Source: Erythrocercus mccallii | Lineage: Eukaryota > Chordata > Aves > Passeriformes > Dicruridae | DNA length: 64,000 bases | Direction of reading: 5' to 3' | NCBI GenBank assembly: GCA_013397435.1 | Contig: VZRG01001493.1 | Location: forward strand, 1-64,000 | Shown: positions 12,485 through 23,500 of the stretch, piece by piece | Layout: the number at the start of each line of letters is the position of its first letter | How positions within the stretch are numbered: the stretch's first letter is position 1 | Position numbers and translations under genes: made by a program | Notes under the pieces: generated by a model | The model's database searches: none | What the model saw: only the letters and a program-made list of their open reading frames with translations | What the model was told of the DNA's origin: nothing

Positions 12485-12719
12485 CACAGCTCCTGATAGG
12501 GGGCAGCAGGAACACAAAGGTGTGAGGGCACCTGTCACACCCAAATGCAGCCATCGGTGGATTTAAAAGTAAAATATGTGAATTTGGTGTCTGCACTTGG
12601 CTGGTTTCTCCTGGCACAAATTAGGATGATACCAGATGCACCCTGGTCTCTTTTTCTTCCTCTCCATCACACCCCAGCACTGATTCCTCAACGCTTTGAG
12701 ATGCATGATGATATTAGGT
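12485..12719. other. Unique spacer between microsatellite and AT-rich tract
   Basis: Nothing beyond ordinary sequence was seen. Confidence 0.5.
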
Positions 12720-12794
12720 AATTATTGGTTTATAGTGTGTATATCTAATCATATTTATTGCTTCTAATAATTTTTTGTAGTATATTTGTATATG

Positions 12795-12855
12795 CATATA
12801 AAGAGGTCTAAAAGTATATAAAGGTCTGAAAGACCTTTATATACTTGTTTATATG
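12795..12855. repeat. Inverted repeat: perfect 15-bp stem, extended
   Basis: AAGTATATAAAGGTC (12812-12826) is the exact reverse complement of 12832-12846, separated by the 5-base loop TGAAA. Beyond a one-sided internal bulge (9 bases left, 1 base right), CATATAAA (12795-12802) pairs with TTTATATG (12848-12855). The 61-nt fold is symmetric enough to form on either strand. The lopsided bulge and simple-repeat context argue against a normal microRNA precursor. Confidence 0.93.
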
Positions 12856-12875
12856 AGATATTTAATACATATGTA

Positions 12876-12908
12876 AATATGATATGATATGATATGATAT
12901 GATATGAT
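12876..12908. repeat. (ATATG)n pentanucleotide microsatellite
   Basis: About six perfect ATATG/GATAT units lie in tandem within the AT-rich tract. Confidence 0.95.
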
Positions 12909-13255
12909 GATATAAATGTGTACACATATATTTAGAAAGGTGTTATACATGCATATGCATGTGTGTATATATAAAAGACCTTGTTATGTATATATACAAC
13001 CAGCATATATATATGTATATATACGCACATAAGTATACATATAGGCACACATTTTAAACCTTAAAAATATTGGGGTTTAGATATGTAAAATACCTTTGTA
13101 TATAAATAGCTGAAAACACTCTATATCTATATATCTATATCTAGTGCATGGAAGTGTTTTGCAGAGGGCTGTGGCTCTGGTGCTTGGCTCAGCTGTGCCC
13201 AGCAGTGCCCATTGCACCTGCCCAGAAGGTTTGGGGCAAGTCCCCATCCCTATGG

Positions 13256-13299
13256 GCTGCTGCTGCTGCTGCTGCTGCTGCTGCCGCTGCTGCTGCTGC
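13256..13299. repeat. (CTG)n trinucleotide repeat with one CCG interruption
   Basis: About 14 GCT/CTG units span 44 bases, broken once by CCG near 13283. It gives poly-Ala and poly-Cys runs in the plus frames and a poly-Gln run on the minus strand. None of these frames shows any other gene feature, so the homopolymers are by-products. Pure CTG/CAG runs of this size are commonly variable in length. Confidence 0.97.
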
Positions 13300-14663
13300 C
13301 ACACCTGCTCAGAGAACTGTGACTGAGTGCCCAAAACACCTTTGGCTGAGCTTGTGCCTGAGCGTTTGCATTTGTTTCTCTGTCCCTCGATGCCACTCTA
13401 TAAACAATGAGATTTTGATTCCCCCTCTGCCACCTCTCTGAGCATTTCCTGGCATCTGTCTGTGTTTAGACCTGATAAACACAGAGTGTGCTGCAGTCTG
13501 TCCTGTGGGAGATGCACAGATGTGCACACACCCAGGGCTTGCTATCTTGCCACTGTTAATTTTCCCTCTTGTCTTACTGACAGCCAGTGTCTCGGCCTAG
13601 CCCAAAAGTGACTTTGGAGAGTGGCTGAGGACAGGGCAGAGCCATATCCCTGCTGCAGGGCCAGCAGAGATGGCTGGGTCTTTGGAGAGGAGACCCAGGG
13701 GTGGAGAGGGATGCTTTGCTTCTTAGCTGCTGGATTTGACTAGAAATCCTCTGTTTAGTGTCTATAGCACAGATACTGATGGTTTGTTTATCATCTGCAG
13801 CCTGGTTTACATCAGGAGAAACTGGGATTCAGCATTCCCTTCCCTTCTGGTTACTGGACTCAGTGGGGCTTCCAAGTGCTGCTGGAGTAGACTGAGGATG
13901 GGGCAGTACCTGGAAAACTCAGCTGGGTCACACACACTTGGGCAGCTCAAGGCAGTACAACAATCCTTGCCTGCATGCAGCAGCCAAAGCTGTTCTGTTG
14001 ATTTTGTGCTCCCTGGAGAGACTTTTCTTTTTGGCCATTTTTTTGTATATCTCTGGCTCAAAACTTATTAAGCGCTTGACCACCCAAGGAGATTTGCAAC
14101 TCCACCATCTGCATCATTGCACAGCAAGCAGATCCCCGCCTGCTTCAGATCAGTTTTAAAGGAAAAAACTTCTAGGAAGGAACTGGAAGCAGAATTGGAT
14201 GAAAAATATCTTCTTAAAAAGAGCAAGAATTAGCAGAATCTAAGTGGCATAATGAAAGAAGCTTTGGCAATAAAGCAAGCTGTGTGAATAGGTCAGGAAG
14301 GGAAGGATGAAGGGACACTTGCTTAGATTTAGACCCTGGAAAGACCATTCGAATGCACAACTTCTACCAACTCAGGGCATGAGAAAGACCAAGGAGAGCA
14401 GACTGGAGGGCTGCTGGCTCAAAGCACAGGACAGGAGTATACAGACAGGTTATGTGGCCTCTTCGTCAAAATGGGAAAAATACCTGGCTTTTGGATGAGG
14501 AGGAAGATTTGGAGCATGGGCCTAAAGTAGCATGGGAAAGGGACTGAATGCAAAATTAGAGGTTAAGAAAGATGTGCAAAAATTAAATCCCGAACACATG
14601 AGCCCATGCTGAGCTGGGTTTTATAGCTTCTGATCAACCAGCAGGAGCTTGCGACAGGACATT
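13300..14663. other. Unique non-coding DNA
   Basis: Only short unrelated open frames are present, and no recognised repeat. A segment at 14100-14620 is A-rich on the plus strand. Confidence 0.5.
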
Positions 14664-14697
14664 TTTGGGATATTTACATATTTGGGATATTTACATA
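14664..14697. repeat. 17-bp perfect tandem duplication
   Basis: TTTGGGATATTTACATA occurs twice head to tail (14664-14680 and 14681-14697). It is followed by an AT-rich hairpin in which AGTAAATT (14708-14715) pairs with AATTTACT (14719-14726) across a 3-base loop. Confidence 0.95.
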
Positions 14698-14726
14698 CAT
14701 TTACAATAGTAAATTTACAATTTACT

Positions 14727-16632
14727 CTTGGCCAGGTGTTTATTGGGCACCCAAGACCCAGGCTTGGGTTCCCAACAGCAAAGAGTGGGCAGTCTTTCTC
14801 CTGCAGTTTTCAAGGTGGGTGCTTGACCATCTTATCAGCGCAGGGGTGCGATTGTGTACAAGGAGTGTGTCCTAGGTCATGCAGGTATTTAAGAAGGGCT
14901 TGCTGAGTGATCAGGGTCCAGTACTCAGAGCTGGGTCACATTTTTCTGAGAGAAAGACCATTTACAGAGACATGAAGGCAAATGGGATAAAATGCAACAT
15001 GATTTATCAAGCAAATTAACCTGAAATCCCTAACTGATCTTGTAGATAAAGGAAATCCAACTGTTCTCTTCCTCCAGGATTTCAATGAATCCCCTGCGTT
15101 TGTGCTCTGAATATCTTAACAGTGTAAGTCATGCTGGAGAAGATGAGGATTAATTAAGTAACTCAGAAATAGGTGAGAAATTGGCTAATAGGGTCCAGTA
15201 ATGGTAAGAGAGCTTTTTCAAGGACTGGGCTGAAGCTTAATTTGATCACTCTCTATCTGTATTAAAAGCCTCAGCAGAGGAACAGGGGCATTTGTTGAGG
15301 GAATCTGGTGGGCATGATGGCTAACACACAAGGAGATTTGGGATATTTTAGTGAAAGGACCTGGAGGACCATGAACACACAGGAGGTCAGAACCACCTGG
15401 CACATCGTGGTAAGGGGCACTCAACTATCCCTCAAAGCCCCATGGCAAGAGGGAGCACACTCAGTTTATCACACGTGGTGCACCAAGGCTCTGGATTTCC
15501 TCGTGCCCTCCTCCATCCCTGTGCCCGGAGGCTTCTGCAGCTGCGTGTTGGGTGCTGTCAGATGCAAAATGATGTGACATAATCAAGCAATGCTGGTGGT
15601 ATCACGCCTGGCTCAGCACCCCCTTGTTCACAGCTCAGGGAAATCTGTCACAATCGCTCTGGTTTTCTTGCTGTACTTCTCCCTGCTGTCACCCATCTCT
15701 CTGCATGCCTGATTTCTTACTAAAGTAAATACACACCCCCTTCTTTAGCATAATTCAATACTAATTCCTTAATATGTGTTATTTTCCATTATATCTCCAT
15801 TTCCCTGCTATCAGTCTTAAGAGTGCCAACAATTGCTATCACTGTTTGACTGCTGTGTGTGTATAATTAGAACAGTTGGCTCAGGTGATTTCTTTTTGCT
15901 TCCTTCCGTTCCTTCCTCTGCTTTCCTCTAGTCTGCCTTTTGGGATTTTTCTTCATTTCAGGCTTTTTGGAGGAAGTTTTCAAAGCAGGGTGTGTGGCTT
16001 TTAACTCTTCCACCCATTGAATTGGAGGCCACCAGCTGCTAAAGCCTCTAAAATCTCTGAATTTGTTAAACTCTCCTGAGCAGCCAACTCCTCTCACTCT
16101 CCATTTCTTATCCCCGAGGCTCTAAGTGGAACTTTGTAAATTATGTTTCTGCAAGTGAATTGCCTGGTTGAGGAAATTGCCTGGCTGGTTTTATTCCCCC
16201 TCTGTTGCCAAGCATCCAGCACTGCTGGTGTTCAGCTCACCCCCAGGGTGCCCAGGGAAGGGACATGCCAGGCCCTGGAGCTGGCCAGCCCATCACCTCC
16301 AAGCCATCCTTGCTCCAACAACAGGGAAGGGAAAACACCCAGCGGCTGAGGAATTCATGTGGAGACACAAAGCAAACCCACACTGGAGAAATTCCCACTC
16401 TCCTCTCTCCCTATGTCAGAATCTGTCTTGAAAGATTTCCTTTCACAGGGAAGTACTGTTTAATTACAGCTATTGCAAAGATAGTTAATAGCTGATGAAC
16501 ACAGCAGTATATTTTAATTGAATATATTGAGCACTCTGAACAAAAAGCATGGCTCTTGACCTTTCTCATGAGTGAAATGTTAGAACAAGCTTCTCTACAT
16601 TCTGAGCCCATGGAGAGCATGGAGGGGATCAC
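14727..16632. other. Unique non-coding DNA
   Basis: Short open frames on both strands have no recognisable features. A GC-richer patch at 16200-16340 has overlapping frames in all three plus phases, which points to chance openness. No mobile element is recognised. Confidence 0.5.
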
Positions 16633-18094
16633 CCATTGCTGTTAATGGAGCCACCCATGTAAATCCCTTTATAACAGCTCAACAATGGGCTGCTGAACAT
16701 GCAATTAGTTTCATTTCATACAGTTATTATTCATGTTGGAGGGTAAAATAGTGGGAGGGATGCTCTGGCTAAAGCAGAATGCTCCAGGTTGCTGTCTCTG
16801 GCCACTCCAGCCTCAGCCATCCCATAATAACACTTTTGTTAATGACTTTGGGTGATTTAATGATGGTAGCTACACCTTATCATTGCACTGGGACAGATCT
16901 GTGAAGTAACTACGCTCTCCTGCCCTCAGGATCAGGACAAGACAAATCCAGATTTATTCAAGACTCCAGGAACTGCTGCCCCAAATGCCCACCTGGGTGC
17001 AGGAGCTGCAGAGATACGGGACACACACCCCTCCCTGTCCCCTCACCCCAGCCAGCTTCTGTCTTTATTGATTTCTAAGCTTGTGATTAAGGTTTGCTCG
17101 TGCTGTACCTTCCTGAATTGGCACTTGGGTCCTTACTCCAGCAAAAACTCGCATTGATCCGTGCTGGAGCACAGGCTGAGTAAGCCCTCAGGGACCAGCT
17201 GGATATTTGCAGCGTGGTGCTCTTCAGACACACGACAGTTTCAGCACAATTTTTTAACATTAAAACAGCATTACCAGTGTGTCTTTAACTGGCCATAAAT
17301 AGAAACCTTGACTTATCTACAGCGGTTTGATATTCCAAGCTAGACAAGAACATTTAGTTCTGGCTTGCAAGCCATTTTATTGCCAAAAAGAATTTTTGTA
17401 GGTTAGGTAAGTCAAGAGCTTATTCTTGCAAAACTTCAGCCTGTGTCTGTGAGCTGCAGTGAAACTGCATTTAATATTCAAGTGCAGGAAAAAAAGGAAA
17501 GGCCCTTTTTAAGGCTCATTAGTGATGGCAAAAAGATACAAAAAGACTAATGCCATTTTACACTTGTAAAAATACCCCTAGTCGATTCATATTTTTTAAT
17601 CTTCAGTACAAAAGCTCCATAACTACAGCAAGGCATAAGTTTCCAATGACTAGCTAACCTTTTTTTCTATAGCCTCTGGCATTAAAACTCTCAGTGAAAA
17701 GACACTTTACAGCTAGTTCGGGCAGTTCATTTTCTGTCAATCAACTCTTAGGCTGCAAGTATAAAGGCAGCAATATGACAAGATTTCTATTTTAATATCT
17801 TTACTCTTGATAAGATAATCCTAGAGGAACGGTGATGATCAAATATTTACAGGCAGTGCTCACTGACACAGTCTATTGTAAAATTAAATACATAAAATTA
17901 TGTGGGGATAATGTTAATGTTGTGATAGAAGGACAAAAGGCAGAGTGCTTGAAATGAAGGTTGACTCTTCTTAATATATCCTCTGAGGCAGGACCAGCAC
18001 TGCTGGCACAGGGAACAGAAGAGCTGCTTTCATTTCACATTTTGTGACCTTTCTCTCCTTTACAATAGCTTGTTTGCTATTTAAACACATTTGC
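16633..18094. other. Longest stretch without open frames; candidate conserved non-coding DNA
   Basis: No open frame of about 60 codons exists on either strand. I see no CR1, LTR or simple repeat. The sequence from about 17230 to 17930 is AT-rich but varied in composition, with words such as TAATGCCATTT and homeodomain-like TTAAT cores. A regulatory role is inference only, since conservation cannot be judged from one sequence. Confidence 0.45.
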
Positions 18095-18485
18095 TTACTT
18101 AATGATCTTGATTTTTAAGTACATATTTGTGTGTGTGTGCTGGGTGCCTCCCTGAGATGCACTGCATGGAAAAGGCCTGGGACAGAGCAGGATTTTGCAC
18201 CGAGCCACCCCCTTGGGAGCCCAGGTTTGGTCCCAGCCCTGGTTTGGGCTGTGCAGAGCAGAGGGCACAGACTGGGAGTATGGGGGGTCTTTGCCCACTC
18301 CATCAGTCAGGGAGCAGTTACCTCTGGGGAGCTCTGACTATTGCCCTGCAGACAGGCACGTGCCCAGGACAGATAGAACTGCCCAAATTCCTGCTTTTAT
18401 TGACCATGAGACTGAGCAAATGCATTCAGGGACAAACCTTTGCAAATAGATATTTTTGTCTTCCCCTTTCACTCTCTGCATTCTT

Positions 18486-18520
18486 GGACATGAGGTGACC
18501 TGAAGGCCCTGTCCCTGCCT
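18486..18520. repeat. 35-bp direct repeat, left flank of gap
   Basis: It begins GGACATGAGGTGACCTGAAG and ends directly at the first N. It is identical over all 35 bases to 18641-18675. Confidence 0.97.
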
Positions 18521-18640
18521 NNNNNNNNNNNNNNNNNNNNNNNNNNNNNNNNNNNNNNNNNNNNNNNNNNNNNNNNNNNNNNNNNNNNNNNNNNNNNNNN
18601 NNNNNNNNNNNNNNNNNNNNNNNNNNNNNNNNNNNNNNNN
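18521..18640. other. Assembly gap, 120 N
   Basis: This is a run of 120 undefined bases. Open frames drawn across it are artefacts. The identical 35-bp ends on both sides suggest either overlapping contig ends that were not merged or a collapsed tandem repeat. Confidence 0.99.
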
Positions 18641-18675
18641 GGACATGAGGTGACCTGAAGGCCCTGTCCCTGCCT
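18641..18675. repeat. 35-bp direct repeat, right flank of gap
   Basis: It starts at the first base after the N run and matches the left flank without a mismatch. The copies are 155 bp apart start to start, which is not a multiple of 35. Confidence 0.97.
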
Positions 18676-19865
18676 CGGCTGTCCCAGAGGAGCACTGGCA
18701 GCACCGCAACACACCAAGGCCCCTCTGCCAGTGCTCTTTAATGGTGCTCCAGTGATGCTCAGCCAGAGAACAGAGAAAATGAAGTGCTGATTTAGGCTGA
18801 AAAGCCAGTGCTAGGTAATGTGGGAAATTACTCCAGCAATCATCACTCTTTTCCTGTCACTGTGGTGACAAAAGAAATGACAAAAGTCTGAGCAGAAAGA
18901 TATGGTGACAGAGGTAGAGAGGGACAGAGCAAATGCTTGGCAGCTGCAGCCGGGTCAAGGCAGACCCAAGAGAGGACAGGCAGTACAGGAAACCTGTGCT
19001 GGAGCCATTGCTCACTGAGGGATGCAGTTGTGTCCCACACAGGGTTTGCAATGGGGCACAAGTACTAAACCCATGTTGTGCCAAGTGCCACAGTCAATGC
19101 AGCTACCACAGACCTAAAAAATGTAATAATCTCAGTTGTACAAGGCTTTCATGCCACAGCTTTAATCCTAATGCACTAACCATTGATTTTTACACCACCT
19201 TCCTCTGCAGGACTTGTTTGCCGCCTGCCCTAAGGGGGTCTGCAGCCAGTCCAGCCTCCTCCCCACAGTGTCAGCAGCTGAGCATTGCTAGAGGACACAG
19301 AGAGGAACTCTGCTCTTCCCAGCCAAAGCGCTGATCACCTGGGACTGGGAAACAGGTGTCTAAAATGAATGGGAAAGCATAGGGGGACATGCCTGGAGGC
19401 ATATCCAGGACTCTGAGGAGCAGCTGAAGTGTCTCTGGCTGTTCTGCCCCTTGTCTCTGTAGCACTGCTAGTCAGGTTTCCCTGAGGCCCTTCCAGCATC
19501 CCCCATCTCACCAAGCACAGAGATAAGGCCACCAGCTCCCAGGTGCCCAAACAGCAGGTTGCTGTTCTGCTCAAGGAGAGAAATCTATCTCAAGAATATC
19601 TTCTCAAGAAATTCCAGAGAATAAACTAGGCAGTTGCAGCAAAATGTGCAGGTGCAAGGAAAACTTGCTCAGGAGTCTCTGGTGGAGAAGGTGCCAGTGT
19701 TGGTGCCCATCCTGCAGGGACATTCCTAGCCCTGGGGGCCAGGAGGAGTCACCAGCAGGTCGAACAGCATCCAATATCTTTGCCACTCTAAGCTGAATTT
19801 TTATTTTCTTGGAGTCACCTTCTAAAGGAGGAAAAAGGGTGAGGTGCAGTGGGGGAGCAGAAAAG
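18676..19865. other. Unique non-coding DNA
   Basis: The longest open frame (18933-19334, +, 133 codons) has no domain or splice context I can support, and overlapping minus frames are equally open. No repeat is recognised. Confidence 0.5.
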
Positions 19866-20275
19866 GGTTCTTGTTGGAACCCAGGACATTTCCTCTGACT
19901 GCCCTGGGTGGTCTGAGAGTTGGCAGAGGTTTGGAGACCTTAGCACAGAGTCAAAAGTGAGAGTGCCTTCGATCTGAGCTCATGGAAGAAGTTACCAACT
20001 TTGTGTGAAGAGTTACAAGCCTTGAGAGTTTGATAAGTATAGTAGTTAATTTATCACAGGATGTAAATGTAGAATTTTGGGGTTTTAGAAGGGGGGCTTG
20101 AGAAGGCAAAATGGAGAAATCTGGGCATGTCCCTGTCCTTCTGCTCCTTCTTCTTGTCCTCCATCTTCTGCTGTGATGGTGGCCCTTTTGGATTGGATTA
20201 GAGTAGAAGTGAACTGTCTAACATAGGTGATAGGTATTGGTAATTAATTGTAAATACAGAACACATAGTTTTTAG

Positions 20276-20283
20276 TATAAAAG
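20276..20283 (+). promoter_or_regulatory. TATA box of the LTR
   Basis: TATAAAAG lies about 100 bp before the AATAAA signal, at the position expected for the LTR's own promoter. Whether it is still active is unknown. Confidence 0.65.
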
Positions 20284-20376
20284 TTAAGGACCGCTCTGGT
20301 CGAGGTCAGTCGGCTCCCGACCCTGCTGCAGCAAGGACCTTGGCAGGGCAGAAAAAGAATATAATAGATAAGAAAT

Positions 20377-20382
20377 AATAAA
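20377..20382 (+). terminator. Polyadenylation signal of the LTR (AATAAA)
   Basis: This is a canonical hexamer in the R/U5 part of the LTR. Confidence 0.65.
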
Positions 20383-20509
20383 CAATCTTGAAAAACGGAG
20401 CTGGGGGATCCTGACCTCTTCTTCTGACACTTGGGAAAAAGGGCTTGGGCTTGGGAAAAAGACTATCTAACATCTCGGGGATCAGCCAGCAGCAAATCGG
20501 AGAGGTTCT

Positions 20510-23500
20510 GGAGAGAAAAGTGGGGAAAATCTTCATCCTGGAATGCCAAGCCAAACACACTCTGCCCCACCTCATCTTTTTTCTTTTTTTTTCCAAGAGG
20601 GAACACTGCATTTTCCAGCCAGCTCTACTCATGAATGATTGTGCAGAGCTCTGCTAATGGGCTCTGCCAAGCTGTGGTCACCCTACAGAGCTATTGGCAG
20701 GAGAGGTGGCAAGTTGGAAAGGACTACAAGGGAACTCTGCATGATATTTTTTGATGAGCTGATTATTCAGAAATTTCACAAGAGCTGAAATATATCACTC
20801 TGTTCTGAAACTCACAGCCCTGCCAACACACAGGACAGCTTACATGAGCAGCAGCATTTTCTCCTTCACAGTGTTGCTGGCCTGCACGTCAGGAACCAGA
20901 AGCGGGAATCAGACAAGGCTTTTCAGCAGCCATTGACCACAGTGACAGTGAGAGGTGGGGAGTGGAGAGGAGGACACAGAAAGCTGGCATAGAAATTATT
21001 TTGGTACTTTCATGGCTGTCACTATGTGTGTATTTGGGCTTGAGAGTTTTTCATTATCTCTGTGGGTACTGGGGCATTAAGATTTTTATTGCTTTATGGC
21101 TGGGCATGAGATCACCCCAGATCCCACATGGACTGAGGTATTTTTACTTCAGGAGTGCTCAGTCCCTGGCCACATGTCAGGGTACTGTCACATGCCAGAA
21201 GGTGACCTTGACTCCCCCCACTGCAGCCAGGACCCACTGTCTTAGCATCAGCCTGAGTCTGCAGCCCAGTCAGGCTCCCACAGAGACCAACAGAACATTT
21301 TTTCTTCTCTCCAACATAAATTAAAAACAAAACACTGGCTTATTTTAGCACAGAATCAAGAGAGCCTGATACCTGGGGGTGGGTGAATGTGTGCTGGGGG
21401 AGGTTAGAAGCAGCACAGATTTCTGAATTAACACACAATGTCTTCAATGAGCTGACATGGCCCATCCCCAGCCCACTGATCTGCCAGCACACAACCATTC
21501 TGAGCTGCCTGGGGTGGCATCAGCTGTCCCGTGGAGAACCTGGAGCTGGTACATCTGCATCTGGAGCAAGAACAGTGCTGAACTGCTGAAAGACAAATAA
21601 CAAATCTCCTCATGCTGCACTGACAGCCTTTGCTGAAAGCACTTGAGCTGCCTGGCATGGCAGGAAGCGGATGCCTGGGCTGCTGTGTCCCCATCAGATG
21701 CGTGCTCCCAATAACCCGTCTGTTCTCCCGTTCGTGTCCTGAGACACCCCTTCTGCAACTTCTGTTCCAGGGCACTCAGGGGACATGTGGAGCTCCCAAC
21801 CTGCTCCTACAAGTCAGTGGAGAATTGTGGCTGAACCATATCTAGTTTCCTCATGGAAAAAGAGGCACAGAGATACAGCCCTTGCACACCTTCAAAGGAA
21901 TTGCTGCTTCAGGAAAAACTCTTAGGAATTGAAAAAATCTGGGAAATTTTCTTCGTGTAAGGACAGGGAACGAGAGTCCGAGCTCTGTCCTGCTGTGAAG
22001 CCACCCCATTGGGACCACTCCTCTTGTTCCATGTCCATCTGAGCCCCTGCACAGGTGATTTTTCCTGTGTTTCCTGCTTTGGGTGAGGGAGCTCAGCACT
22101 ACAGCATTCCCCAGCTCAAAGGCAAGCCCCAGGCACGACTCCCTGAGGGTGAGAGATGAAGGTTGAAAAGGACAAAGATGGTTTCAAAGGCCATCAGTGT
22201 CTTTAGCACAGCATCTCCTCACATTTCCAGCAACAGCATCTCTGCATACAGCTCCCTGGCTGTGGAAAATTAGGTCTGTAAGAAGTATATAAATGATCCA
22301 GACACCATCCTCAAGGTCCATATCTTAAAAAAACCACGAGGGTTTACTCCACATACTGCTGCAGGATGTCATGTACTTCATGATCTGCCTTTTCTAATCT
22401 CTCCTTATCTCTCACTCCAATCCTTTCTCATGTCCCTCATCTATTGCAAGTTCCCTTTTTAAGCTGGAGCGAAGCACATAAATATTTCCATGCTGCATAA
22501 ATAGGTTGTTTTGTGCATAATGTCACAGGAGGCTTTTTTTAAAAGCAGAACCTTTAGTGCTGTGATAACGGCCTCCTCATTTACACAAATGAAATCTTCC
22601 ATGGAGCTCAGCACTCATCTGCTCTGCAGCCCCCATGCAAAATGGTTGGCGCAGTGCCTGCTCATCACAGGCTACGGAATTAATACAGAATATTCCATAA
22701 TAAATAGGAAGCCATTGAGCACCAGGTTTGAAAATGCCTTGCAAATGTAACTGATGCTGAGGTTTTTCTTTTACTGTTGCCCAGCAGCATAGCCATTGTC
22801 TTTCTTCCATGTGAAATCACATCTACTTGAAATGCTAAAGTGCAAAAGGACAACCATTTATGTTGGCCCATTTGCCAGCATCTTTGACCATTCTGTCAGC
22901 TCACCTTACCTTCTCTGTTGCTTCTTGCTCCCTGACCTTCATTTCCTGTTTATTCAGCCCTTGCTCAGGGTCTAAAAAGTGCAGACACCATAAAAATGGA
23001 CTTTTCATTTACTCTGCACAGAAAAAGAAATAGTGTTACAATCTGTACAGTTTTTAAAAGGGGTAATGGAAAATATTGGTGGCCACACTGGGTCATGGTA
23101 AGTCTTTGAATCAAAGTGGTTTTCAGGAGCAATATTCAAACAGCACGACAGTAAAAACTGGAATCAAACATCAGTGATTTTGCTCTAGTATTTCTATTTA
23201 AATTTGACAAGCATAAGGACTTCAAACCAATGGACTGAATGGCTCTGCAGTAGAGAGCAGAGAGAGACTTGGTGAAAATTATGAGAGCTCATTTATTGTG
23301 CATTTTCATACTTCTCAGGTCAAGCTGTAACCCTCCAGACAGACTATCACAGAGCAGTTGAATTTGTTCTGAACATGATCACACTGTGCTGCCAGGCAGG
23401 CAAAGTTCTGCCGGGCTCTGGTTTGGACCTGGCCGTGACCTCCTCAAGCCCTCAGGTAGGCTCTGCACCCTATGGCCTCCCTCAGCATGACTCTTATTGA

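Larger units (their letters stand above)
12720..13142. repeat. AT-rich low-complexity tract with hairpin, pentamer run and palindrome
   Basis: The tract is dominated by TATA, ATATG and TATGTA words. It contains a strong hairpin at 12795-12855, an (ATATG)n run at about 12876-12908, a perfect 16-bp palindrome at 12947-12962 (ACATGCATATGCATGT), and alternating TA/TG stretches up to 13142. It encodes nothing. Such tracts can extrude cruciforms and are prone to length change. Confidence 0.9.
19872..20503 (+). mobile_element. Probable solo ERVK-like LTR, about 632 bp
   Basis: It starts TGTTGGAACCCAGGAC, a start I associate with songbird endogenous-retrovirus LTRs. A TATA box (TATAAAAG, 20276-20283) is followed by a CpG-containing block (20290-20320) and a polyadenylation signal AATAAA at 20377-20382. 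This order fits U3-R-U5. GGTTCT occurs just before the start (19866-19871) and again at 20504-20509, a candidate 6-bp target duplication as ERVK-type integrases make. The right end reads GGAGA, not the expected CA, so the boundary or the last bases are uncertain. A short duplication of GGGCTT/CTTGGGAAAAA lies at 20431-20461. No internal retroviral genes adjoin it, so a solo LTR is inferred. Confidence 0.75.

Noticed and set aside
12108..12617. Frames with DRQT and CLSV repeats
   Set aside because: These are translations of the GACA microsatellite.
12795..12855. MicroRNA precursor
   Set aside because: The bulge is lopsided (9 versus 1 base), the outer stem is short and the context is simple repeat. 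It is kept as an inverted repeat.
13077..13441. Poly-Gln, poly-Ala and poly-Cys proteins
   Set aside because: All derive from the single CTG repeat read in different frames, with no flanking coding evidence.
18338..18717. Three minus-strand open frames crossing the N run
   Set aside because: They are open only because undefined bases contain no stops.
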